The notes: generated by a model not told the origin, from the letters alone. Positions 5,155-14,264 are shown, counted from the stretch's first letter. The stretch: DNA of 14,742 nt from Acidimicrobiales bacterium (GCA_013044465.1 JABEUL010000323.1:1-14742); one strand, 5' to 3'. A program made the numbers and translations.

Positions 5155-7737
5155 ATGCACAATCCCCCCGCAAATCAAACTGTCAAAGTGGGCCATAGGT
5201 CAGTTTCCACACGTTCCAAGTTGAGAAATCGAAGTGCATTTTTATTCCAATCAGGTCTCTCTCTTTTAATCGTGCTTGTTTTGTTTGGCACTTCACCAAA
5301 TTTTGGATCCGAATCATCCAGTTTTGTAGGTATTCACAGCGTCTCTGGGGGAGGAAAAGGATATGTCAATCCCACAATCTCTAAAGGGAAGCCGCCTCTC
5401 AAGAGTCCCTGGATAATCGGGCGTGGACTAAATCTAGTAAAGAAAGATCCGCCTGGTTTGCCCGGCTTTGGATCATTTTATTCACCTGTTTCAGGAAAAG
5501 TAAAAGGTATTAAATCAGTCGCCACATTCAACAATAACTATTGGCCAATACAGTCACTTACTGATACTCCGAGCCTGTCGCCATCCAAACAACTTTTCTG
5601 GCCAAGTTTTGGCATTGGCTCTTCAAATCAAAGCGCCAACATGATTGTCTCCAATCCTGCGACGAACTCAACTGCGGCAACTGTCACGGTAACGGTGAAC
5701 CAAAATGGATCTGCTCCATGGACTTGGACTAGCACTACCCCCATCGCGGTTGGCCAGAGTGCGACAGTTACCTATCCGGGCACAACTAGCGAGCTAGTTT
5801 CACTCAGCTCGGATTTAGCTGTCACGGCTGTAATCCAAGTACAGGCTGGGCCAAGTGTATTTGAAATACCGGGAAATGAAAGTCCGTCTTCCATAATTTA
5901 TTGGCCTGAATACTCATCACAAAATATCCAAGGATCACCTAGCCCTGTGATCTTGGTGGCAAACCCAAGCAACACTGCTGCTCAAGTCAGAATCAGTGTT
6001 GGTGGACACGTGTGGACCAATTCAACTCCCCTTGAGCCAGGTGCTAGTACGCAAGCTTCATTCCCAGGCGTTACGGGTGGGCCACTTGAGCTCGACTCAA
6101 ATGTTAAAGTCGTAGCCCTAAAGGCAACCCAATATGTGGGACCTCTTTCTTCTGTAACGGGAGAGGCTTCAATTGGAGATAATTTTGGATCGACTTCGCT
6201 TTACTGGCCATGGTATGACATAAAATCAACAACATCTACCAAATCTGCAACATTTGCTATAGCGAACCCAGCTACTAGCTCTGCATCTGCCCACGTCACA
6301 ATCCATTTAGGATCATCTCTCTACACCTCGGGGTCAATTGCACCTGGAACCTTTATTCGAGCCTCATTCCCGGGAGAAGCAACTGGACCTGTAATTCTTG
6401 ACTCTGATATTGCAGTCATTGCTCATTTGCAGGAAAATGTTGGAGATACCCAAGTTGATATTAGTGGTCAGACCCCGTCAGTTTTGGGGTCATGGCCGGC
6501 ATCAGATGCACAAATTTCTCAAAGCGGAAATAGTGATTGGATAGTTTTAGCTAATCCTTTGTCATCTAGTTCTACTGTGACAATTTACCTGGCTGGCAAA
6601 GTTGTAGCTACCGATTCCATCCCACCAGACTCCCCTTTGTCATATCAGCCACCTTCAGGCAGTTCAGATCCGATTACCTTCTCTGCGACTACTCCAATAA
6701 TTGCAACTCAACGCTATATATCTGGACCTCCCGCACCGACAATCTCCTCGGTTGGCCCAAGTGCAGGTTTTGTCTCTGGAGGACTTAATATCTCGATTGC
6801 CGGATCAAACTTTGTAGCTCCGATGGAAGTGTTTGTGGGTGGCGTTTTGGCAACCGGAGTTTCAGTCAAGTCAGCAACTTCATTAACAGCAATTACTCCT
6901 CCATCATTTTTAAACTATGAGGGAGAAGTAGATGTAACAGTGCTTTCTGTATCGGGGAGCGCTACCCTCACGAAAGCATTTAACTATTACACCCCAACTA
7001 GTTTTTTCTCTCCAGGGACAAGTGGCTACGACGTATCATGGCCGCAGTGTCCAAGCAATCTTCCGCCAAGTCCGGATAAGTTTTCAATTATCGGTGCCGA
7101 TTACGGGGCACCATTCAGTGGAAATCCATGCCTAATGACCGAAGTTAATTGGGCTGGATCAAACTTTGGGCTCTATGCTGTAATTTTTTGGACACCAGGC
7201 GACATTTCATCCACTCCTGGCCCAAAGGACTGTTCAGGAGTCAACGCCACAAATGCATGTTATGCCTATGATTGGGGTTTCAATGCCGCCAAAGCTGCAT
7301 ATGATTATGCAGCCAACCTTGGAATTGGTTCAACCTCTTGGTGGCTTGACATCGAAGGAGCTGCAGGGAGTTCGAACCCACTTTGGTCAAGTGATCTTGC
7401 GTCAAATGCTCAAGCTGTTCAAGGTGCAATTGATTCTTTTAGGTCGCTAAATATACCGGGAACAAGTTCGAAAGAGACGGTAGGGATCTATGCAGCACCT
7501 TGTGTTTGGCCACAAATTGTGGGCGGAAGTGATTTGGGGTCAGGATGTACCAACTACCAAGGGTACTCACCTGATGTCCTTGAATGGAACGCTGATTGGA
7601 ACAACTCTTCAAACCCTTCTATATACTGCAGCCCAACTTATGCCTTCACGAGTGGTGGAATAGCTTTGGTGCAGTACACCGATAATAGGGTGCCTCCCAA
7701 TTCTTCTCAAGGATACGATGGCGACTACTCCTGCTAA
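5155..7737 (+). CDS. Secreted multidomain protein: four ~100-residue beta repeats, IPT/TIG domain, GH25-like C-terminal domain
   Basis: 860 residues from ATG 5155. A TTG at 5149 is in frame, but neither start has a visible ribosome site. A basic N-terminus and a hydrophobic stretch at about 29-48 (FQSGLSLLIVLVLFGTS) act as signal peptide or anchor. Four tandem repeats start at WP signatures near residues 148, 249, 350 and 446. Each has an ANP/SNP turn, a beta-rich stretch, a PG...FPG motif (less clear in the fourth) and a V/I-rich end, like the carbohydrate- or wall-associated repeats of actinobacterial secreted proteins. An IPT/TIG immunoglobulin-like domain spans about 525-616. The C-terminal domain (624-860) starts GYDVSWPQC and contains SWWLDIEGA, VGIYAAPCVW, ALVQYTDN and DGDYSC. 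That is the pattern of the DUF1906-like / GH25-lysozyme-fold family, with Asp and Glu of WWLDIE in the expected catalytic strand. A wall-acting hydrolase is plausible but unproven. The end overlaps ccdA by 20 bp. Confidence 0.85.
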   Translation: MHNPPANQTVKVGHRSVSTRSKLRNRSAFLFQSGLSLLIVLVLFGTSPNFGSESSSFVGIHSVSGGGKGYVNPTISKGKPPLKSPWIIGRGLNLVKKDPPGLPGFGSFYSPVSGKVKGIKSVATFNNNYWPIQSLTDTPSLSPSKQLFWPSFGIGSSNQSANMIVSNPATNSTAATVTVTVNQNGSAPWTWTSTTPIAVGQSATVTYPGTTSELVSLSSDLAVTAVIQVQAGPSVFEIPGNESPSSIIYWPEYSSQNIQGSPSPVILVANPSNTAAQVRISVGGHVWTNSTPLEPGASTQASFPGVTGGPLELDSNVKVVALKATQYVGPLSSVTGEASIGDNFGSTSLYWPWYDIKSTTSTKSATFAIANPATSSASAHVTIHLGSSLYTSGSIAPGTFIRASFPGEATGPVILDSDIAVIAHLQENVGDTQVDISGQTPSVLGSWPASDAQISQSGNSDWIVLANPLSSSSTVTIYLAGKVVATDSIPPDSPLSYQPPSGSSDPITFSATTPIIATQRYISGPPAPTISSVGPSAGFVSGGLNISIAGSNFVAPMEVFVGGVLATGVSVKSATSLTAITPPSFLNYEGEVDVTVLSVSGSATLTKAFNYYTPTSFFSPGTSGYDVSWPQCPSNLPPSPDKFSIIGADYGAPFSGNPCLMTEVNWAGSNFGLYAVIFWTPGDISSTPGPKDCSGVNATNACYAYDWGFNAAKAAYDYAANLGIGSTSWWLDIEGAAGSSNPLWSSDLASNAQAVQGAIDSFRSLNIPGTSSKETVGIYAAPCVWPQIVGGSDLGSGCTNYQGYSPDVLEWNADWNNSSNPSIYCSPTYAFTSGGIALVQYTDNRVPPNSSQGYDGDYSC

Positions 7738-8446
7738 TTTAAGTATCATCACAGCATTTGGCGGAGGCATTATCTCATTCGCCTCACCATGCGTGCTGCC
7801 CTTGGTCCCAGCATTCATTGCAACCGTGACCAGTCTTTCAGGAAAGGAAAACAGCGTTCAAGAAAAAGGAATTGGCGCAGTTTCAAAACTTATTGTCTTG
7901 AGGCAGACGGTACTATTCGTACTTGGCTTTTCAATCGTGTTCGTATTGCTTGGACTAGGCGCCACTGGAATTGGGCGAACACTTGAGCGAAATCAACTGC
8001 TCCTTTCTCGTCTATCTGGAGTTTTAATAATTTTAATGGCAATTGTTTTGAGTATCAGCGCTTTCGGCAAATGGATTACTTTTGAAAAGGAGTTTAGATT
8101 TCATCCAAATATACGGAAATTCGGGGTAGTTGGAGCTCCCCTCGCAGGTGCTGCATTTGCATTTGGATGGACACCTTGCATTGGGCCGGTGCTCGCGGCC
8201 GTCTTGGCGCTAGCTGCAAATGGTCAGAGTTCGCTTAATGGCGCAGTTTTACTTAGTGCTTACGCTTTGGGGCTAGGTCTTCCTTTCATTCTTGCAGGAC
8301 TTCTTCTTGAGCAGATCCAACCCATAATTAAATGGATCAGGCGCCACTCTCGATTAATTAGTGGCATTGGAGCTGGCGCAATGCTAGTTCTCGGTCTCGT
8401 CTTGATCTATGGGAAATTCGATCTAATTTCAACTACAATTAACTAA
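7718..8446 (+). CDS. ccdA: CcdA-like thiol-disulfide transmembrane transporter (DsbD membrane-domain family)
   Basis: 242 residues, the usual length for a stand-alone CcdA with six helices. The two diagnostic proline-flanked cysteines are present: FASPCVLPLVPAF (Cys25, helix 1) and FGWTPCIGPVLAAVLALAA (Cys154, helix 4). In this family the pair passes electrons from cytoplasmic thioredoxin to a periplasmic or extracytoplasmic thiol protein, for cytochrome c maturation or disulfide repair. AAGGA at 7709-7713 precedes the ATG. The gene starts inside the end of the GH25-like gene (20-bp overlap), so the two are probably cotranscribed and translationally coupled. No ResB/ResC, CcmG or thioredoxin-like partner is in the window, so the electron acceptor is unknown. 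The neighbouring secreted proteins are rich in paired cysteines, which suggests an oxidative-folding role over a strictly cytochrome role. This is inference. Confidence 0.88.
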   Translation: MATTPANLSIITAFGGGIISFASPCVLPLVPAFIATVTSLSGKENSVQEKGIGAVSKLIVLRQTVLFVLGFSIVFVLLGLGATGIGRTLERNQLLLSRLSGVLIILMAIVLSISAFGKWITFEKEFRFHPNIRKFGVVGAPLAGAAFAFGWTPCIGPVLAAVLALAANGQSSLNGAVLLSAYALGLGLPFILAGLLLEQIQPIIKWIRRHSRLISGIGAGAMLVLGLVLIYGKFDLISTTIN

Positions 8447-8479
8447 GTTCCACCTGAAATAGATTTCGAATTTAACTCC

Positions 8480-8752
8480 TTATTTACCTGTAGGTTTATC
8501 GGGGAACTGGGAGTGACTTCTCAGCACATCTATTATTTTGTGGTACTCGTCTACTCCAATTTCTCCCCGTGCAAGTCTTTCATCCAAAATCCTTCTGGTT
8601 TCGCTATTGCGCCTTTCCTCAGGATACCGATGTGAAAGATTTGTTATCAAGGCGAACACAGCCCAAATTATCAGTGCCCAAAATATGATCATCCCTACCC
8701 ACATGATTCCTATCTGCCAAAATCTCCAACCATTGCCATACCAAAACATCAT
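8480..8752 (-). CDS. Small SHOCT-domain membrane protein
   Basis: 90 residues. AGGAGG (complement of CCTCCT at 8761-8766) lies 8 nt before the ATG, a strong ribosome site that fixes the start. The N-terminus is short and aromatic (MMFWYGNGWRFWQIG), followed by one membrane helix at about 11-38. A charged linker (HRYPEERRNSETRR) leads to a SHOCT motif at about 53-78, ILDERLARGEIGVDEYHKII. SHOCT (short C-terminal) domains end many small bacterial membrane proteins and are thought to mediate oligomerisation; no specific function is established. It converges with ccdA, 33 bp apart, with no clear terminator between them. No neighbour suggests its role. Confidence 0.85.
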   Translation of the reverse strand: MMFWYGNGWRFWQIGIMWVGMIIFWALIIWAVFALITNLSHRYPEERRNSETRRILDERLARGEIGVDEYHKIIDVLRSHSQFPDKPTGK

Positions 8753-9037
8753 TACAACTACCTCCTTAACAAAGAGCTCTCATAACTCCACAGTAGGCTT
8801 ATGTAGATTTTGCAACAGAGTATTAAGTAACAAAGTTGCAGATCACCAATGATTGGAACTAGGCAACTGACTTACGCCTAACCAAGAAAGAGAACCATCG
8901 GCCTGGCTAGTAGCAATAATTATCTCAGATGAGTATAGGCCTAGAGCTGTTAACGATTGGCGGGATTTTGAGCAAATTAATTGCACACCTAAATCCATTC
9001 ATTAACTTTTCTTCCAAGGATTTCACAGCAATGTGAT
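8753..9037. other. Intergenic stretch between the SHOCT gene and the end of the giant gene
   Basis: Holds the SHOCT gene's ribosome site (8761-8766) and presumably its promoter, reading leftwards. TTGCAAC at about 8813 and GTTGCA at about 8838 form a small inverted repeat with an 18-nt spacer. I see no convincing terminator for the giant minus-strand gene and no additional gene. Confidence 0.3.
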
Positions 9038-12000
9038 TCAGCTTCCACCGTTTTGATACCATCCGAAGCTATCAACAATAACGTCGACTGGGGCATTTGA
9101 ATAAATGTCAACGCCTTTTATTGGCCCTCCAATTTCGGCATACATTCCATTTGCCAAAGTTTCGCCTCCAACCCAGTTCAAGTTGCTTGTATTTGGCATC
9201 GAATCCCCTGCCGACCAAACAGTCAAATATCCTGGTGTAGTGGTGTCAGTAGCAGTAACGTTTAATACGTAAGCAACTATGGAATTGGCCGATGGCAACT
9301 GTGTGCTTGTATTTTGCGATGTAGATGGTCCCAGGAGACTGACAGTGATCTGGTTAGAACCAGTGAGTGGGGTTCTGGAATTTTGGTAGTTATTTCCGAC
9401 GTAGCTTCTTGTATCTGAAATTCTTGTCGGATTTGCACTTACAAAAAGTCCTCCGTTGCCTGGGGTGATAGTAGTGCCATCAGAGTAGTAGCCAATTACA
9501 TCAACCACTAAATCAGCTGAAGTTCCCGATTCGATTGCAGAGACCTCTCCGTTTGCACCCACTGGAACAATTACTTGATTAGCAATTGTGTCTCCTTTGA
9601 CCCAGTTCAGATCTGAAGTGTAGGGCTGGGTACTACCTTGTGGCCAGAGAGTTAGGTAGCCTGAAGATGTGGTATCTGTGACCGTTACATTTAAAACAAC
9701 TGCAGATACGCCTTGGGATGGGACGACTGAGGAAGTGTAATCAGTAGTCACAACTGGGGTTTGGCCTGTTACTCCAAATGAGACCGGAGTCATTGATATC
9801 AGTTGATTGCCTGAGAGCTCAAAGGACGAGTTTGGCCTGGTGTCGACTATTCTCTGTGGAGTAACTGAGAAATATAAACCAGCATTACTCGAAGTCAAAT
9901 TTGGCCCCATATATCCTTCAACATCAATTACAACGTCTACTGAGCCAAATGCATTATATATAGATAGCTTGCCATTCGTGCCTAATCTAACTGTCACATT
10001 GTTAGCCACGGTCTGTCCTGGGAGCCAGTTCAGTGAAGACGTACTGACTGGAGGTGAGCCATATGGAGATACTTGCAAAAAGCTTGCAGCAGTTGTGTCA
10101 GTGGCCGTAATATTGACCACCGCAGATGATGCACTGGAAGGAATATTGTTTAAACCAGCGATGGCTACGACCATGGTTACACCTGGTCCCAAGGTGCCTG
10201 CCATTGTGCCACCCAAATTGCACTGATTTGGAGAAGTCGAAGGCGCTACTCGAGTATCACATACTCTAGCGGGTGCAATGGGGTGGTATGGCTGGCCAGC
10301 AACATAAGTGAAGTTGGAACCAGTACCAGTATTTTGGACTGTTACTCCAGCCCCAAATGAAACGTTAACCACTCCAGCGGTCACACTCGGAGGAGTAGTG
10401 ACATCTACTTGATTATTTGAGATAATTGTAGATGTCGAAGCGCTGCTACTGCCAAAAGTTACCTGCATCCCAGAACTTCCCAGTCCAACCCCTGTAATTA
10501 CTACGGGAGTATTTCCGTCAACCGTGCCGTAGTTGGGTTCAACAGATGTTATTGCAGGCGCGGGATTAATTGAAGGAGTGGCTGAGTTGGATGGGTTCGA
10601 AGACTGACCAGTTCCGCTTTGATTTATTGCAGACACAGTGACTGAATATGTGACGCCATTAGTCAACATCGGAATTTCCGCTGTCTGTGTGCCGACTCCC
10701 TGGGAGGACGAATACCATTCCAGCACTGGAGAAGTTTGACCCGCAGGTGTTACCGATAGCACATACCCTTGTGGATTGAATGTAGAACCATTTGGAGGCG
10801 GGTTCCATGATGCCACGATATACCCATCGCCTCCTGCTGCTACAGGTGTTGATGGTGCAGATGGTACAGCCAATGTTGTTGAAATCGAGTTGAACATATT
10901 ATTTGCCATCCAACAGACATCACTATTTGGCGCACAACTTACCGCACCTCGAAAGTCTAAAGTACCGGTTCCAGAAGTCCAAGTAGCACCTCCATCATTG
11001 GAGTACAACGAGGGAAAATCAGTTCCAGAATATGCAGCAGAAGTTATGCAGCTTTGTACACTTGGGCATGAGACTTCAAGCAATGTAGTCAAACCACTTG
11101 GAATAGAAGATACAGTCCATGACTCTCCTCCATTGCTGGTAAATATGATGATAGGAGTTGCCGGATAAAACTTAGATACTGCGGTAGCCGAACAGTTAGT
11201 TGAAGACCCACAACTTACACTTACAAAGGCACCAATTCCAGTTGGTATTGTCGCATCACTCCACGTTAGGCCGCCGTCACTGCTATACACTATTAGCGGA
11301 CCGTTGTTTTGGTCTACCCCTTCGGCAGCACATGTCAAGTTCTGACACGAAATCTCTTCTAAGCTATAAGCATCTGGAGGCAGGCTTGAATTTATCCAAG
11401 TGGATCCTGAATTACTGGTAGATATGGCTAGAGGTGCGCCTAATGTAGTTTGACCGATTGATGTACAGAATACGGCCGAACTACAAGAAATCGCAAAAAG
11501 AGTTCCTACGTTTGTTCCAAGCGAAAGAGCAGACCATGTTGAACCACCGTCATCCGAGATATAAGCAGTGCGATCCCCTGCCGCATAACAGACAGAAACT
11601 GTTGGGCAGTCTAACGCGTAAATCGATGGACTTGCATTTGGGAAAGTTGCTGATTTCCAACTAACCCCCCCATTGCTAGTAACTTCTGCCGCATTGGCTG
11701 TAGCAACTACACAGTCATACGCGCTTGGACACGAAATGGAAGAATAATTACCTAATGTTGCAACTAGATCCGAGCTAGTAAATGTCGCACCTCCATCAGT
11801 TGAGGTAGCCGTGCCATTAAAGCTCGAAATCACACAGTTGGACTGGCCATAACAACTCAGTCCCAAAGCAGGTCCTGGAATAATTGAACCCGTAACTGAA
11901 GATAAATTGTAAGTCACCCCATCACTAGTTGCGGCCATCATGCCATTCATGCCTGGTAAGTCAGTTCCAGCTACTACGCAGTTTGTTGCAGACAAACACG

Positions 12001-13837
12001 CAATCGCAGATACATTAGAACCTACTTCGATTGGAAGTGGCGAAAATGAATAATTAGGTCCGGTTCCATACATTACTGCTGGGCCAGATGTGGTAATTGT
12101 GAGGTAAAAGCACTGGAACGATCCGGTGCAAGACACAGAAATTAGTGAATTCACATTACTTGGAGCACCAACTACTGACCAGGTTAAACCACCGTCACCA
12201 GAATTCAAAATCGATTTGTTCACTATTGCTGAGCAGTTTCCCGAACTGTCGCAACTTATTAAATTTGAATTTTGTACAAAAATTCTCGGCAGTCCAGCCG
12301 GAATTGAACTTGGAAACCAACTCTTCCCAGCATCTTGCGAATACATTATTTGAAGCAGGGGCAATCCACTATTCGAGTTGGGCCAATTGATAGCGCCCAC
12401 TGCAACACAATTAGTTGCATTGAAACAGTCGTCACCAACTACCATATAGGTGAATGGGAAGGCTGAAGTTTTCCAAGTAATTCCACCGTCACTCGTAAAG
12501 AACATTGTAGGAGTATTGCCATTTAAATTCAATCCCCCAGCAGCTCCAATACAGTCAAGATCAGTGGCACAACTTATATAGGTGGGGATTCCGAAATTAC
12601 CGGAGAGCAAGCTTGGCGTCCAAGTGCCACCACCGTTAAATGTCACGTAGATTGCTCCTGGAGTAGTTAAAATGCAGTGAGAAGTACTTGAACAGGTTTC
12701 AATTTGAACCGAGTCACCCGACAGATCAGAGAGATGCCAGGTAAGTCCAGAATCAACGGTATAAAAAATATTATCTGGTGTTGTAAACAGGCAGTTACTA
12801 CTTGACGAACACTCAGGAAAGTTAAAAGCATAATCGGCGCTTCTGGGCAGACTCGCATGCAGCCATGTAACTCCTCCATCTCGCGATATTGCTAGACCGG
12901 AAAACTTATCGCCCCTGCGGTTAGATCCCAATGCATAACAAGTCGTCGAGGATACACAATTCAAATACGGGTAGATGTTGTTTGGCATTTGCATGTTGTG
13001 CGCGGTCCAGGTTTGGCCGGAGTTAGTTGAAATAATCGAAATCGAATTCACTATCGTTGAAGTTCCAACAGTTGCTTCAAACGCCCCAGTTGCTACACAA
13101 TCAGTGGGCGTTGGGCACGATACGCTAAAGAGCCTGCTTACCCCAATTGGAAGTGGCGAACTAGTCCAAGAAATGCCAGAATCATGGGAAATCCAAATCG
13201 ATGTACCTACCGCTATGCAGAAACTTGAGCTAACACATGATGCAAATATGGCACCACTCATTGCATTCGGATTATTCCAAGTCTTGCCATCATCTGTCGA
13301 AAACGAAAATGGATTACCGTCATCTACACAAATTGATGGTTGGCAAAAAAGCAAATTGAGTTGATTAGTACCGCCATGTTGCGAATTTTGTAGCGTCCAG
13401 CTAAGTCCGCCATCAGTTGTCAAATATGTTTCTCTATTTATAGCAACACAGTCTTGAGAATTCCAGCAAGAAAGTTCAAATGCTAATGGTGCATTGTTCG
13501 AAACGTAACTCCATGTTGCTCCGCCATTGTTGGTGGAAATAAATTGGCCAGATTGGTTAGTAGCGTAACAATTAAGCGGCGACCAACATGAATCACTAAA
13601 ATTAAAAAAGCCCGTCTCTTTTGGACCGGCCACCTGGCTCCCTGCAATTGAAGGCTGGAAAAGTGCTGGAGTTGTACTCGAACTGAGTTTTGTAGAAGTC
13701 AGGTGCCTTTGGGGGGAACTGGAAGGCCCAGTGGGGAGTGAGGAAATGGCCAATAGGCCAATAATCATCAGTGCCATATTGGCAAAAACAAGCATTTTTC
13801 GAAGCCCCATGTTTTTAGCCACTGAAATACTCAACAT
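9038..13837 (-). CDS. Giant secreted repeat protein: Cys-paired Asp-box (sialidase-like) repeats, Fn3, IPT/TIG and three C-terminal DTR modules
   Basis: 1599 residues. GGGAG precedes the ATG at 13837 by about 6 nt. A hydrophobic segment at about 15-36 (MLVFANMALMIIGLLAISSL) indicates export. Residues about 70-990 hold some 20 short repeats. Each has an SC.S...CVA.G element (CX5C or close) followed by an Asp-box such as YSSDGGLTWSD or ISDDGGSTWSA. I count about 19 Asp-boxes and 21 Cys pairs. Asp-box repeats form beta-propeller blades in sialidase- and Vps10-like folds, and the Cys pair probably clips each blade. An Fn3-like domain lies at about 991-1085 and IPT/TIG at about 1091-1180. Three modules of about 120-140 residues start near 1183, 1320 and 1461. 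They have RV.DTR near the start, VLNVT..DTT and S.LNW..G.T.AN in the middle, and V.VDV.GY near the end, a surface module known from actinobacteria. No sialidase catalytic set was recognised, so adhesion or binding is the likelier role. Confidence 0.9.
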   Translation of the reverse strand: MLSISVAKNMGLRKMLVFANMALMIIGLLAISSLPTGPSSSPQRHLTSTKLSSSTTPALFQPSIAGSQVAGPKETGFFNFSDSCWSPLNCYATNQSGQFISTNNGGATWSYVSNNAPLAFELSCWNSQDCVAINRETYLTTDGGLSWTLQNSQHGGTNQLNLLFCQPSICVDDGNPFSFSTDDGKTWNNPNAMSGAIFASCVSSSFCIAVGTSIWISHDSGISWTSSPLPIGVSRLFSVSCPTPTDCVATGAFEATVGTSTIVNSISIISTNSGQTWTAHNMQMPNNIYPYLNCVSSTTCYALGSNRRGDKFSGLAISRDGGVTWLHASLPRSADYAFNFPECSSSSNCLFTTPDNIFYTVDSGLTWHLSDLSGDSVQIETCSSTSHCILTTPGAIYVTFNGGGTWTPSLLSGNFGIPTYISCATDLDCIGAAGGLNLNGNTPTMFFTSDGGITWKTSAFPFTYMVVGDDCFNATNCVAVGAINWPNSNSGLPLLQIMYSQDAGKSWFPSSIPAGLPRIFVQNSNLISCDSSGNCSAIVNKSILNSGDGGLTWSVVGAPSNVNSLISVSCTGSFQCFYLTITTSGPAVMYGTGPNYSFSPLPIEVGSNVSAIACLSATNCVVAGTDLPGMNGMMAATSDGVTYNLSSVTGSIIPGPALGLSCYGQSNCVISSFNGTATSTDGGATFTSSDLVATLGNYSSISCPSAYDCVVATANAAEVTSNGGVSWKSATFPNASPSIYALDCPTVSVCYAAGDRTAYISDDGGSTWSALSLGTNVGTLFAISCSSAVFCTSIGQTTLGAPLAISTSNSGSTWINSSLPPDAYSLEEISCQNLTCAAEGVDQNNGPLIVYSSDGGLTWSDATIPTGIGAFVSVSCGSSTNCSATAVSKFYPATPIIIFTSNGGESWTVSSIPSGLTTLLEVSCPSVQSCITSAAYSGTDFPSLYSNDGGATWTSGTGTLDFRGAVSCAPNSDVCWMANNMFNSISTTLAVPSAPSTPVAAGGDGYIVASWNPPPNGSTFNPQGYVLSVTPAGQTSPVLEWYSSSQGVGTQTAEIPMLTNGVTYSVTVSAINQSGTGQSSNPSNSATPSINPAPAITSVEPNYGTVDGNTPVVITGVGLGSSGMQVTFGSSSASTSTIISNNQVDVTTPPSVTAGVVNVSFGAGVTVQNTGTGSNFTYVAGQPYHPIAPARVCDTRVAPSTSPNQCNLGGTMAGTLGPGVTMVVAIAGLNNIPSSASSAVVNITATDTTAASFLQVSPYGSPPVSTSSLNWLPGQTVANNVTVRLGTNGKLSIYNAFGSVDVVIDVEGYMGPNLTSSNAGLYFSVTPQRIVDTRPNSSFELSGNQLISMTPVSFGVTGQTPVVTTDYTSSVVPSQGVSAVVLNVTVTDTTSSGYLTLWPQGSTQPYTSDLNWVKGDTIANQVIVPVGANGEVSAIESGTSADLVVDVIGYYSDGTTITPGNGGLFVSANPTRISDTRSYVGNNYQNSRTPLTGSNQITVSLLGPSTSQNTSTQLPSANSIVAYVLNVTATDTTTPGYLTVWSAGDSMPNTSNLNWVGGETLANGMYAEIGGPIKGVDIYSNAPVDVIVDSFGWYQNGGS

Positions 13838-13873
13838 TCAATCTCCCTAAGGCAACTTAGCAAATCAACTACC

Positions 13874-13887
13874 CCACCATTTGGTGG
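13874..13887. promoter_or_regulatory. Inverted repeat upstream of the giant gene (candidate operator)
   Basis: CCACCA and TGGTGG are exact reverse complements 2 nt apart, centred about 43 bp upstream of the giant gene's ATG. The position fits an operator or an mRNA leader hairpin. No similar site was noticed elsewhere in the window. Confidence 0.35.
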
Positions 13888-13954
13888 AATCAGTTACTGC
13901 TTCAATTTTACCGCCTTCCAAATAAATTTGCCGAGGTGATGATAACTCTCTTGA

Positions 13955-13974
13955 ATTCCTCCCAAATGAGGAAT
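13955..13974. promoter_or_regulatory. Second inverted repeat upstream of the giant gene
   Basis: ATTCCTC (13955-13961) and GAGGAAT (13968-13974) are perfect 7-bp arms around CCAAAT, about 120 bp upstream of the giant gene on its coding strand. No T-run follows on either strand, so a regulator site is a better guess than a terminator. Confidence 0.25.
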
Positions 13975-14132
13975 ATTTACAAATTGAGCACCCATACCCG
14001 TCTTTATTCGAAGCTGAGCCTAAAAGGAATGACAAAGACTGGATAATGCCACCCTTTACTCCTTCTACTGTTACTACCTGGATGTTTCACCGAGATCTAC
14101 TAAATAGGCTAAATTATTGTTTTAAGAAACCT

Positions 14133-14206
14133 GCAGCCGTAGTTCAGTGGCAGAACCTCAGCCTTCCAAGCTGATGACGCCGGTTCAAATCCGGTCGGCT
14201 GCTCCA
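14133..14206 (+). tRNA. tRNA-Gly (anticodon UCC)
   Basis: A full cloverleaf can be drawn. The acceptor GCAGCCG (14133-14139) pairs with CGGCTGC (14196-14202). The D-stem is GTTC/GAAC. The anticodon stem TCAGC/GCTGA holds loop CTTCCAA, with anticodon TCC at 14165-14167. The T-stem GCCGG/CCGGT holds loop TTCAAAT. The discriminator base T14203 is followed by an encoded CCA (14204-14206). It reads GGA and, by wobble, GGG glycine codons. A tyrosine recombinase gene begins 106 bp downstream on the opposite strand, so the 3' half of this tRNA is the probable attachment site. Confidence 0.95.
14179..14206 (+). other. Probable attachment site (att) in the tRNA-Gly 3' end
   Basis: Inferred, not seen directly. 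Tyrosine recombinases of integrative elements commonly use the T-arm and acceptor end of a tRNA gene. The element restores those bases on insertion, and its integrase gene lies just inside the junction. Here the integrase gene is immediately to the right. The second copy of the repeat should lie beyond the window, at the far end of the element. Confidence 0.4.
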
Positions 14207-14264
14207 CTCAAAAGTCCAGGTAATGACTAGTGGGCCTCTCGGCAACAAGGTCCGATATTCGAAC

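Noticed and set aside
9807..10226. 139-codon plus-strand frame inside the giant gene
   Set aside because: Antisense to the clear DTR surface modules. Long opposite frames are expected in repeats rich in Ser, Thr and Gly codons. The same applies to plus-strand frames at 10776-11168 and 12975-13364.
13926..14174. 82-codon open plus-strand frame with protein-like codon use between the giant gene and the tRNA
   Set aside because: It has no ATG, GTG or TTG near its beginning, no ribosome site, and it runs into the tRNA-Gly before stopping. It might be a remnant of a lost gene, but that cannot be supported from the sequence alone.
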